From contig JAYMSP010002237.1 in assembly GCA_036897095.1 (NCBI GenBank), positions 1 to 25,399 on the forward strand: DNA of 25,399 nt, given 5' to 3'. This DNA comes from Plantago elongata. Taxonomy: Eukaryota; Streptophyta; Magnoliopsida; Lamiales; Plantaginaceae. The notes beneath the pieces were generated by a model. That model was not told where the DNA came from. It saw nothing but the letters and a program-made list of their open reading frames with translations, and did not search any database. The position numbers and the translations under genes are program-made. Shown here piece by piece: positions 10,001 to 24,896 of the stretch (its first letter is position 1; the number at the start of each line of letters is the position of its first letter).

Positions 10001-10553
10001 GGAATGTAGGCAGCTGATGAATCTTTTACATTTACAGCATTTCAATTATAAACTTCATCTACATTCCTATGGTTTCCTCTATCATCACATAAGGATCCAA
10101 AGAGCAGAGTAACTTATCGTATGTCAAATAATCAATGAAGCTCAAAATCCCAAAACAAAACAACACCTAAGGCAAAGAGCTACCAATTTCCTTACCAGTG
10201 AGCATGAGAATCGAAGCTTCAGGAAACCTGAACTTAGACACCAACATATGCTTCATACACTTGGCATCATTGATACACCCTTTCAGCTCATGCCTAGAAA
10301 ACCTATACGATATCCCGACGATCACGGCCTTCTTTCTGCCGTGAGGATTGGGCGGTGGAGCAGGGCTGTGAGGCAACGGAGGCGGAGGAGCGCCGTAATT
10401 AGATGGTAGAGGCGCGTGAGAGGACGGAGGGGCGCGTGGATCGCCAATTTGAGTTACGGCCTGGCAAATAGCGCAGCGGATGGATCGGGCGCCTGGTGGG
10501 AGCTGTAAGGGTGTACGGCAGCCGGAGCAGTTGATGAGCATGTTGTTGTACAT
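7036..10553 (-). CDS. MC1: Type I metacaspase with LSD1-type zinc finger (AtMC1 class)
   Basis: Caspase-fold cysteine protease cleaving after Arg or Lys, calcium-dependent in this family; the Arabidopsis counterpart MC1 promotes hypersensitive cell death and functions in the cytosol. Five exons: 10553-10196, 9356-9026, 8109-7989, 7886-7659, 7095-7036, all GT-AG and phase-consistent, giving 365 aa (AtMC1 is about this size). Residues 9-30 form a CxxC-x14-CxxC LSD1 zinc finger. Residues 39-71 are Pro-rich. The p20 region starts near 74 (KKAVIVGISYRFSRHELKGC). The catalytic dyad is His158 (HYSGHGS) and Cys214 (DACHSG), 56 residues apart. The p10 part ends in PFDVYSKPFSL. The zinc-finger prodomain makes it type I. 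Start ATG sits in CCACCATG. Nothing is broken, so it should be functional. It is divergent from the RPL37a gene. Intron 1 carries a tandem duplication. Confidence 0.96.
9521..10097. repeat. Tandem duplication of about 280 bp inside metacaspase intron 1
   Basis: Two copies lie side by side at about 9521-9805 and 9806-10097. Shared landmarks are CTCCAATTGCAC (9532 and 9819), ACCTTGTGCTGATCGAATTA with TAATCATGAAC (from about 9588 and 9862), GGCAGCTGATGAATCTTTTA (9719 and 10009) and CTCTATCATCACA (9787 and 10077). The offset drifts from 274 to 290 bp through small indels. Most of the 839-bp intron (9357-10195) is made of this pair. Confidence 0.9.
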
Positions 10554-11515
10554 GGTGGAAATTGAGCTGGGTTTGGAGCTGAATTGAGGGTTTGGAATTG
10601 GAGAAGATGATTGGTGAATAGGAATTTGGTGGAAATGGGTAAATGGGAAAAGGGAAGAGAATCAGAGATTGTTTGTGCTTGTTGATTTGTTGACCTTTTC
10701 TTTTGGGCAATGTCATTAATTTTTGTTTCCGTGTTCTGGTGATGATGAAATCATGATTATTGGATTGCGAATGAATTTTGTACTACTAGTCTACTGTACT
10801 ATTTTATACGCCATTACTCTCCAGGAGTTGTTATCATCCGTAGGAGTCTTTCCGACTCAACATAATCAAACTGAATTGAATTAAATTGATTGGAATTAAA
10901 GTAAATTGTATCATAATTTTACACTTTATTCAAACGTTCAAAATTAAAATAGTTTAATTTTTTGAAAACCATCCAAATTATATTGAGATTGAGCCGGTGG
11001 AAAAGAGAATTGTAAACGAGAATAATAGCATCGCAACTTCAGATCAGTTGTGAAATTGAAAAGACGTATAAATTAACCATTACTTGTAAATGTAATCCAA
11101 ACATTAAAATTTTAACGAAGTTTTATGTTATCCCTTAAATTTTTTATTTTGTGGATCATTAATAGACTCCTTGATCAATAATTCATGTATACTTTTAGAT
11201 AATTATACCAATTTTAATAGTAAGATAGTAATTACAGATGATGATGATGATCATAATAATAATAATAACAACAACAACAACAATAATAATAACAATAATT
11301 CCTGTTATTATTATCTACTCGCGAACTATATGATTGTTGCTCGATAAAAAATAACTCGAGCTTACTTGCGTGGAAACTTGAATTGATCGATATGAGTGTT
11401 GACCGAATTTTTTTCACGAACGTTACAAACGACTTGATTTATAAACTTGAGGTTATAAAATTCAAATCCCACCCCAACCCACCCCAATCCAATCCAACAG
11501 TTTGAAGTAGACATA
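10554..11515. other. Divergent intergenic region between metacaspase and RPL37a
   Basis: This holds the metacaspase 5' UTR and promoter (minus side) and the distal RPL37a upstream DNA. Bases 11236-11312 are a compound microsatellite (GAT, then ATA/ACA units, ATTATT). The rest is AT-rich with no open frame of note. The exact metacaspase transcription start is not visible. Confidence 0.6.
11236..11312. repeat. Compound trinucleotide microsatellite
   Basis: GAT x4 passes into ATA x4, ACA x5, and further ATA/ACA units, then an imperfect TTATTATTA. The minus strand reads through it as runs of Tyr, Cys and His in a spurious frame. Likely polymorphic in length. Confidence 0.85.
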
Positions 11516-11578
11516 GGCCCAAACTAAAAGAAATACAGAAGGGCCTAATACTGGGCCTCATGATTTTACAAATATAAA
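11516..11578 (+). promoter_or_regulatory. RPL37a core promoter: site II motifs and TATA box
   Basis: GGCCCA at 11516-11521 (site II on the minus strand), GGGCCT at 11541-11546, and TGGGCC at 11552-11557 are followed by TATAAA at 11573-11578, about 77 bases before the ATG. Clusters of TGGGCC/T (site II) are established TCP-bound elements of plant ribosomal-protein promoters. The spacing predicts transcription start near 11605. GGCCTAATACT and TGGGCCTCATG are the local contexts. Known motif class; function here is inferred. Confidence 0.65.
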
Positions 11579-11654
11579 GTGCATCACTCTGAGCAACTAG
11601 GTTTCAGACTTTCATCCACACCGATTCGTCGACTGCAAGACTCTAGCCTCCACA

Positions 11655-12954
<1,300 letters not shown>

Positions 12955-13829
12955 ATTAGTGAACTGCCTTTCGCATTTTACCCTCTATTTAATTTTGTTT
13001 CCTATTGACATCTGTGAAAGATTTTCCATGTTATTTGTGTTGAACAGATCCTGTGTTCTGAAATTATCTAAAACCTTGCAGTTTTCTTGTTTGCCATTTT
13101 AGGCATCTCGAATTATCAATAGTCAAACAAGGTTTTATTTGTTTACAAGCTGTTTGTTCGATAATGGTTTCTTGTCAGTATTGGAGTATCCCTTCAGATT
13201 CAATATTTCTGGTAAATAATGAGCAGATTCCCATGTTTCCGTTATTCAAAAGACTGCAATTATCCTTCTAATATGCTGTGCTACACATTCAAAGCTGTAA
13301 TTAGATGGTATAGAGTATAGACCATAAAGCTCAGAACATCAACTCATTTACAAGAGATTACACCGTTTTGTTCTTGTGACACCAGAATTTAAGATCATAT
13401 ACTAAACAGTCTAAACTATATGCCCAAACACTTGCAAGAAGGAAAAGGAGTTACAAGTGATTTTGGGCAATATATCACACCTATAGTGTTCACGGTAGAC
13501 TTGCTATCTGAGATACATTGCTAGAGCTGGTTAGGGGTTTCCCTAAGTACCAGCCCTGGAAATTAACCTATCTTAACTTTTTACAGTGAAAAACAAAAGT
13601 TAACGTAGAAAACCTCAGAACTAAGGAGGAAACTGAATCCTTACTTCCTCGTGCCAAGCAGGCAACACAAGTCCCGTCTCCGTATGAGAGGACCAGAATT
13701 TCTGCATTTGATGAAATTGCAGATCTCAGTGAAGCCTGGTAGGCAGCTATCCTCGTGCACAGTGTGGAACTGTGTCAGCTCGAAGTTGATTTATCATACT
13801 AAAAGAGTATAGTTATATTTCACATAGAC
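12955..13829. other. Convergent 3' region of RPL37a and the MORN gene
   Basis: The RPL37a 3' UTR enters from the left and the MORN 3' UTR from the right. No protein-like frame, no clean AATAAA close to either stop codon. Both transcripts probably end within this 875 bp, so short antisense overlap is possible but cannot be shown from sequence. Confidence 0.55.
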
Positions 13830-16800
13830 TCAGGCTACTGGAATAATAGGAAGTTCATCACCACTGTTTCTGTAATGCATTTGCCTTTGCACAGCTTTAA
13901 CTGCTGCAACCCGAGCTGCATTAGCTGCTTTGTTAGCTGCTGCAATGGCCCGATTTACTCTCTCGTCTACCTTGCTCACCTCATAAGCTCTCTCTGCTGC
14001 TCGCCGAGCCTCCTGTTGGTAGACAAAAAACTAATTAACATTTCTGAAGAATGCTACACCTTTGATCAACTATAAAGCACAACACACAGCATTTACTAAT
14101 GTTTATAAAATAGGAATTAGAGGAAATTGTCGGTACACTTTGCATAGTAACCAAGAATCTAGGAGTATAAGTTACGAGGGTCAAACTTAAAAAAGCACTA
14201 CAGAAGATGCTGAAGGCTTCAACAATAATCTTTTCTAGATTCTTACAATTGAGAAGCTGTTTGTAAAAAAGGCTATAAGCTGAAAATGAATGATTGTTCA
14301 ACTGCCCACCAAGAAGAGCATTTATGCGTAGCTGGACAAGAATTAACATGCTTCTCAAGGAACACAATTGATAGATAAACACTCATTTTCAGAACTCAGA
14401 TGAAATCCAAATTGTCTTTTTTTTTTTATTAAATACATGTAAAACGCAATTGGGGATGATGGTTGGGAGGTAAAATGCGGCCAAAAGAAAAACAATGAGC
14501 CAGATATGAAGGCAAGTGTCTCGCACAATGAGCACAAAAGTATACCTGAACAGCATTGAGAACTTTGGAGTGGTTGATGGCAAGTGGAGAAACAGGACAG
14601 GTGGTGGTCTGTGTGCTTGGGATATCAAGAATTCCATTTTGCCAATGTCCCGACTGGGTTTCGTTACTCCGGAAGGTGTAAACTCCAAGTCCCTGTCTTC
14701 TACCCTCATGCCAAGCACCCTCATAACGGTGGCCATGTGCAAAATAATAGACTCCAAATCCATGCATTTTATCAGCAAAGTATTCTCCAGCATACCTATC
14801 TCCATTCCTGCAGGCAAAATTTATTATTTTAGGTCAGGACTAAGTGAGATTATTTGTAAATAAGTGGAACATAACATGAAGAATGTCAACGAATCATCAC
14901 ATTAATTTTGAGTCAGTAATACAGGAGTTCATTTGTTAAAAGGCCGATAGAATAACATTTCAATATCAAATGAGACCAGACCACATTAAATAAATCATGG
15001 GAAAAGCCGACTACATGAGCTGAGAACCACATAATACTGTTAGGAAACATGTAACTGCACTAATATCGGAAAAAAAGCATTTAAGTGCACTAAGAACTAA
15101 TAAGAGGAAGACAATAGAAAAATAATATAGTATTTCTAACAACTAAGTCAGCCAGAGTTAGCAAAGGAAATAGTGCTCAATTTCCTTCATAGGAACATCA
15201 AATACACAAATTAATGTGCATTTAAATTCGTATTTCTGAAAGCAACCAATATGCAGACAGAGAGAACTATGAGCTGCCAACATTATAAGATTGGTCACAC
15301 GCATCGTGCTGTTACTCATATGCTGCTCTTATATAAGTTTTTCCTGAACCCATGCTTGCATCATAATGAGCACCAATATAGCTTTTTATTTGGCCCAACT
15401 GTTGCATCAGATGCATTCAAATGCTACTTAGCAGAAAATTTGCTTAAATTCTGTGCTGCATGGTAAGTATTCCAAATGCGCTCAATTAACCGTTCATATT
15501 AAATACAAGACAATAGATTGTATTCCCAAAGGAGACGCATCTGAATTGCTAAATTAAGTTCCTACCAACCATCTCATCAGATAGTTAAAACAGCTAATAC
15601 ATAAAATCCCAGTAAGGATCACACTTCAAATATCAAACAACAATTAATTTACGAATACGGCAAAATACAAGATAGCTGAAAACAATAGCTCGAGAGCTAG
15701 CATAACAACAACCAATATAGGATTGCTAGATTCTGACATAACTATAGAAAGCAGATGTCATTCACACAGAAAAATCTAGCAAAACAATCATCCCTCATTA
15801 CCTGAAATGGTAGTGCCCAAGGCCATGTTTCACACCCAACTTAAACTCCCCTATGTACCGACTATCATCTTCACACGTATGAATCCCGCACCCAGAGCTC
15901 TGTCCATGAGACCATTCACCAGCATACACATCCCCCGTGTAAAATCTATACACACCAAAACCATGCCGTAAACCCTGCCTGTACTGTCCTCTATACCGGC
16001 TACCCCTCGCCCATGTCTCAACCCCATAACCATCATACTTCCCATCAACCCAATCACCCTCATACCTCCCGCTCATGTAATAACAATAAACACCACTTCC
16101 ATTACACTTCCCCTTGTGAAACTCACCCTCATACACATCCCCATTAGTATAAGCCTGAACATAACACCCGGAAATCGCCTTCCTATCCACCTTCTGCCGT
16201 GACCCAATCGACCAAAAAACCGGCAAATGAGGCCGGCTCACATGATCCTTCCCTCCCCTCTTAATCGGAAGCGACCTAGCTAGAAACAACCGTATTGTTG
16301 GCAAACGTGGAATAGCCAAATTAAGGGAGAAAAGCAGAGCAGCTGAAAACGCAAAAGCTGAAAGGAAATCAAGAACGAAAGAGCTTGAAGGCTGAGACAC
16401 TAAAAAGTAAAAGAAAGGAAGGCTAAGCAGTAGGATAAGGCGGAGATGGAGTCGTAGACGGCGGCGCAAGTGGCGGAGATGGTGATGGAAGTGGGTCAAG
16501 AATTTCTGCGACCTGTTGTAGAAAAGATTACATTTTTTATCTGGGTTTTGGACAGAAACACCGTATTTGTGAAGGGAATTGGATAAAGTCGGAGTCTTTG
16601 TGAGGGTCGTGGAGAATTGGGGTCGCTTGAAAGGGGTAGGCGGGTGGATAGGGGCAAAGGGGTCGTGTCGACTGGTGGTGGTGTCATTGTTGATGAGGAT
16701 TTGGAGAGTGTTTTTAAGAGTAGAAGAAGAATTTGCAGAGAAAGGTGTCGGATGGAAAAGGTGTTTGTGAGGTAAAGGTGGAGTTGGGTTGAAATCGGAA

Positions 16801-16853
16801 GAGACGCAGCTGCTTTCTGTTCCGATCTGTAATTCTGATTTCTTCTGATGCAT
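13830..16853 (-). CDS. Membrane-anchored MORN-repeat protein
   Basis: Three exons, 16853-15802, 14807-14546 and 14012-13830, joined by GT-AG introns of 994 and 533 bp, give 498 aa. Residues 1-120 are Ser/Pro/Thr-rich and look disordered. Residues 121-138 are His/Arg-rich. Hydrophobic segments at about 139-153 and 159-181 probably form a membrane hairpin. Seven MORN repeats follow at about 236-396, one partly degenerate (305-327), each near YxGEWxxGxxxGxGVYxF. The C-terminus is Ala-rich and helical (EARRAAERAYE...ANKAANAAR), ending in ELPIIPVA. MORN repeats occur in plant PIP kinases and membrane-contact proteins and often bind lipids or proteins. No kinase or other catalytic domain is present. 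It belongs to the plant family of MORN proteins with an N-terminal membrane region, whose function is poorly known. Converges with RPL37a. Confidence 0.93.
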
Positions 16854-16858
16854 TACAT
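16851..16858 (-). promoter_or_regulatory. Start-stop uORF overlapping the MORN start codon
   Basis: On the minus strand the sequence is ATGTAATG. The first ATG (16858-16856) is followed directly by TAA (16855-16853), whose last A is the first base of the main ATG (16853-16851). A minimal uORF that terminates on the main start codon could hold back initiation or feed re-initiation. It applies only if transcription starts upstream, which the TATA run at 17083 suggests. Confidence 0.6.
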
Positions 16859-17497
16859 ATGTGTGTATGAATCAAAACACCAATACGAAATCAATCAAAG
16901 AAATTGAAAAGGAAGGAAAATCGAATTCAAGATTCAATTTTTCGGTTAACAGTTGGTTGTTGTACTTGTGTTTGTGTGTAGTTATCTTCAAATTCTTTCT
17001 TCTTCTTCTTCTTGTATTGAAAAGTTGGTTTTCTTTTTTTTTTTGGTGTGTTGAAAAGGGTGTTGTTGCAGAAATGGATGTGTATATATATGTGGGTGTG
17101 TGTGTGAGAGAGTATTTGGACTAATAAAAATGGAAATGTCGAGCGTGAGAGTTTGTGTGGGAGAAGCGGAGAGTACGAGGAGTTTAATGGTGTCTATTCA
17201 ATTTTTATTTATTGAGAAAGAAAATCAAAACAGTGTTTTTCTGGGTTTCAATTTGTAGACAGAGGAGAGGCGGCTCTTGGCCAACAGATTGGGGAAGAAG
17301 ATGAAGGTCTGATAGTATTTTAATTTGGTCCCATTCAGCTTCACTTTTTCGACACAATCATTAATGTGGTTTTGTTTTTCGGATGGGCTTTATCTGTTCT
17401 GTTTCATCATATATTATCAGAATATCACTGATTCAAAAATTGTGGTTGAAACTTCAACTTATTTATAAGGAGGGATTTAATTTAATGATCTATATTA
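16854..17497. other. MORN gene 5' UTR and promoter region
   Basis: On the minus strand this holds the leader and promoter. The plus strand shows TTCTTCTTCTTCTT at about 17000-17014 and a T-run at 17031-17043. A TG/GA-rich stretch lies at 17083-17117. No gene in it. Beyond 17300 it becomes ordinary AT-rich intergenic DNA. Confidence 0.55.
17083..17091 (-). promoter_or_regulatory. Candidate TATA box of the MORN gene
   Basis: TATATATA on the minus strand lies about 230 bases before the MORN start codon and would place transcription start near 17050 with a CA/CT-rich leader. Promoter calls from a single TATA run in AT-rich DNA are weak. Confidence 0.4.
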
Positions 17498-17758
17498 CTT
17501 CCTCCGTTTTGAATGTAACTTCCTAAATTTTTACTTTCCTTTTAATTAAGTAATTGGAATAAAAGAATAATTTGTAAGAGAAGTTATATTGATGAAGTTA
17601 TAAGTGGAGATAAAAGTAAGAGACAGATTGAATAAAATAATGATAAAGTAGAGAAGATAAATAATAAAGAATTAATTAGTGAAAAGATTTTCATGATATT
17701 ATAAGTTTCTAATGTAATTTTAGAAAAGTAAGAATCGAAAGTTATTAAATGAACGGAG
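17498..17758. mobile_element. Stowaway-type MITE (copy 1, 261 bp)
   Basis: Left end CTTCCTCCGTTTTGAATGTA and right end, read inverted, CTCCGTTCATTTAATAAC match the Stowaway terminal consensus CTCCCTCCGTT. The element is bounded by TA at 17496-17497 and TA at 17759-17760, the expected Tc1/mariner target duplication. The interior is AT-rich and non-coding, as for all MITEs. Confidence 0.8.
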
Positions 17759-17921
17759 TAAATATATGTGATAATAATTTTAGTTGAACACATTTACTAT
17801 TTGTACTTGTACTCATGCACAAACGAAAATTACTATGGAAAGATTAAAATAAATGAACGAACACTTTGATATCTGTGTGAAAGCTCCAATACCTTTTGTT
17901 TGAAATTGGTTGATAAAATTG

Positions 17922-17980
17922 AAATAAAATTTTGATTTAAACTAATACTTTATCAAAATAAAATTTTGATTTAAACTAAT
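17922..17980. repeat. Direct repeat, 25 bp twice at 34-bp offset
   Basis: An exact 25-base block beginning AAATAAAATTTTGATTTAAA occurs at 17922-17946 and 17956-17980. This is a local slippage-type duplication in AT-rich intergenic DNA. Confidence 0.85.
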
Positions 17981-18467
17981 GTACTAAATAGAGAAAACAT
18001 TCGTTCATAATTCATTTAATTATATATTAGACTTGAAACTTTTAAAAATAAATAATTGAGCCCTATCTTTCGTAATTTATATATTTCATCTTTCTTATTG
18101 AACTGTTTAATTTTCTAAAAGGATACTAGGAGCTTTCATGGAATCTCTGGCATTGGGGTTTTCTAGAGCTTGAAGCTTAGTTTAAGAAGTTTGTATAAAA
18201 TTTTCAATGTTTCCATTACAAGGAAATTTTTTAATTTAATTTTGAAGTTTATTAGGAATAAAACTTAAAGGTTTATTTACAACTTTAAAAAGTATCAGAT
18301 GAAAATGATCGAAGATAATACTAGTTCGCTAAATTTGTAGTAGCCCTCAATAATTAGTTTGGGACAAATTTTCAATAATGTAGCCGTGTACGTGTATGTC
18401 ACCCTTTGATTAATACTATAGTCTATAGCATAGCATTGAATAGTGTGAGCCTATATAATAAATTATA

Positions 18468-18731
18468 CTCCCTCGTACCGTTATTTTAACAACTTCTTAA
18501 TTTTTTTCTTTTACAGTCGCATTAGAAACTTTCTAGCCATATAAATAAAAAATTTCACCCCCACTAACTAATTCTTTATTATTTATCTTTCCTGATTTAT
18601 TTAATCTCTCTCATATTTTATTATTTACTTACCACTTAATTAATATAATATTCATTATAAATAATTTGTTTATTATAAATTTTTAGATTAAAAGAAAATA
18701 AGATGTCCGAAAATTTTAATTAAACGGGAGG
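18468..18731. mobile_element. Stowaway-type MITE (copy 2, about 264 bp)
   Basis: The left end CTCCCTCGTACCGTTATTTT and the inverted right end CCTCCCGTTTAATTAAAATT are Stowaway-like, with TA at 18466-18467 and 18732-18733. Both ends contain related inner motifs (TCTTTTA against its complement TAAAAGA). The length is close to copy 1, but internal sequence is only loosely similar, so the two are separate insertions rather than a duplication. Confidence 0.75.
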
Positions 18732-18733
18732 TA

Positions 18734-20380
18734 GCATTGTATTACTTGTTCCTGCTTGTATTAATTAACAAAGTGAAAGTGTATTCAAATTTGTACGCTT
18801 CAGTTATCTTGATGTACAAGCAAAGTTTCCATTTATTCAGCTACAAATGCAACCATGTAATCTTAATTTCTAATCATTAAACCAAATGGCAAACAGTACA
18901 AAAACTAATTAATCTAATCTTACACTAAACATATCTACTTGATCCACTTGTCTATAACCCTCAACCCAGTTCAATTTGTGTTGCATTTTCATTCAGATAA
19001 AAACTTATAAATATACCAACAGGACTATTAGAAATTTAGAATTATCAACACGAGCGAAACTGACCTATCAATCAAGTGTATAAAAAATTATAGAGGGACA
19101 TATCACAGCATATAATTATAATTAAATTGGAATAGAAAAGTCACCAATAATTAGAAAAGGACAAATGTAGTTTTGTTTTTTAATCTAAACACAATTAGAG
19201 AAACCCAAATTTGACCACGTCTAATCATTTTTCTAATTTTCATCACAAATGGTGATGGACTAATGCAATCACTATCCTTGTAGAATTCATCAGAAAGGAC
19301 TATGATACATTAGTTGACTAATTAACTGATAACCATGACTAAGTTAAACATAATATACTATAAATTACTAGATAATTCTCCAGAATCTTGACAAATTCAT
19401 GTTAAATTGGTCAACCATACTTGCAGCACAAGAATAATATATGGAATTCATTACTTTGTTATATATGAAACTGACAATTTCCTACAAATGTTATTTACCG
19501 CAACAACGATATAGTTTGTACCTGTACTCTTTCTTCCTTGACCTATCTTACTATAATTCGAGTACAAATTTTTTTTGAGTCCAACCGCTTTCAATGTCTT
19601 CAAACACAAAAACTTAGGCGTAAACCGAACACAATCAAGTTCTTTTATAGAATCGAGTAACTTTTAGCCTAACCCGCAGCCAAGCAGACTAAAAAGACAA
19701 GTTTGGTTAGTATGCAATTTGAGGAAGAAATGATTTTATCCTGAAGATGAAAATGAAAGTTGATGCAAATGATAAGTCTCAAATGAAAGTGGGATGAAAA
19801 TGAGTCAAATTTAGATTTCACTGTCAATGGAGCAGGTAAGGATAGCCGCAAAATCATCTTTGTAGCCTTAAATGATATTCTATCATATCATGAAACAGAC
19901 CCCTTGAAATAGAATTCTGCCAAACACATATCTCATGAATCTTATCTTCATAGCAAATCTCTTACTACTTGCTTCACTAGTTTCATGAAGGCAGGTTGTG
20001 CAATCAGATTATTTTCGAGTAACGTGAGCCGATATTCTTGCATCATCTTCATTCCATAGTAATACTAAATCCCTCGAACAATAATCTCAAACAATAAAAG
20101 TTTGTATAAATTCGAACTACAGCAAGACTACATTTGGACAGTAAAGGTGTAAAAATGTTCTCAACCAGAAAGAAAAATAAGATTACATGTGAATTCGAAT
20201 GGCAAGTCTGCTTAAATAAGTAAGCGAGAACTGCTTCTCTATTGTTGAGCCATTTTGGGGTGACTCATTTTGCATGGATTACTTTGTTGCTCACAACAGC
20301 ACTAGTTTACATCAGATGCCAGACACGGCCATTTACCGGGAGAGCAATGAAGGGCTCGCTCAATAGCATGTGGCTGTGAA
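18734..20380. other. Gene-free DNA and CK2-beta 3' flank
   Basis: AT-rich intergenic sequence with no protein-like frame on either strand. Bases from about 20200 upward probably include the 3' UTR of the CK2-beta gene. I see no clear poly(A) signal, transposon end or repeat array in this stretch. Confidence 0.55.
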
Positions 20381-24130
<3,750 letters not shown>

Positions 24131-24235
24131 GTTAATTGCCCTATAAATTGGTTTCTTTCGACAAAAGTATCGAATTCCCGATCGAGTTCAATCGGGTCGA
24201 TTGATTGATTGATTGGAGAAGAGGGACGATGAAAT

Positions 24236-24268
24236 CTAGGGTTTTCTGATATTTTCTTTGGGCTTCAT
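24236..24268 (-). promoter_or_regulatory. CK2-beta upstream uORF overlapping a telo-box and site II motif
   Basis: On the minus strand an ATG at 24268 opens a ten-codon frame (MKPKENIRKP) that stops at TAG 24238-24236, 105 bases before the CK2-beta ATG. AAACCCTA (telo-box, 24244-24237) forms the last codons of that frame, and AGCCCA (site II complement) lies at 24264-24259. Telo-box plus site II is a known pairing in promoters of growth-linked plant genes. Whether the frame is in the mRNA depends on where transcription starts. Confidence 0.5.
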
Positions 24269-24896
24269 CACAATTTTGACAGACAAGAAGAAGAAGACCA
24301 CAATGAGACAGAGCTAGCTAACACTAGTCACTGGTGGTCTGCCTTTTTTACTATTTTATTGTTTCTTTCATTCTTTCCAAATTCAATTATTTACATGTTA
24401 ACTTTGATATATAATAAATATACGATACTTGGTATATATAAAATATGTAAATCGCACTACATGATTACGTTGTTTTGAAGAAGCTCGTTAAGGAACACAT
24501 CGATTACACTATTATAGACAAATTTACCAGTTTAAAGTTTGTTGAAATTATAAAAATAGATTATTTACGATAAAATTATTAAAAATATATTTATACAAAA
24601 GACCATCACTTTTATTTATTAATATGTTATGTCATAGTGTAAGATTAGTGCTTTAGGAAGATTTTTTTACATACAACTATGTGAGAATTAAACAAGTTGA
24701 TTTTGAAATTGTTTATGCCATATTACAAATAGTGACATAATTTTTGTGTGAATATTTCCTAATTATATACCAAAAAGTTAATTTCCATTAGCAAGTATGG
24801 TTTTAAAGGAAAACCGTTTGTAGCTAATGTTTCAAAACTCGACGTAACATTATATCAAAAACATAATATGCTTTTGTTAATGCGTCAATAACTCAC
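24269..24896. other. CK2-beta promoter and AT-rich intergenic DNA
   Basis: Bases 24269-24340 are the likely proximal promoter or leader of CK2-beta (minus strand TCTTCTTCTTCTTG at 24281-24294). 24350-24896 is AT-rich with no coding frame and no recognisable element. Confidence 0.55.

Noticed and set aside
11232-11417. Minus-strand frame with Tyr/Cys/His runs
   Set aside because: It is the trinucleotide microsatellite read as protein.
14516-14863. Plus-strand open frames over the MORN gene exon 2
   Set aside because: They are antisense shadows of the minus-strand MORN exon, which has repeats and exact splice sites.
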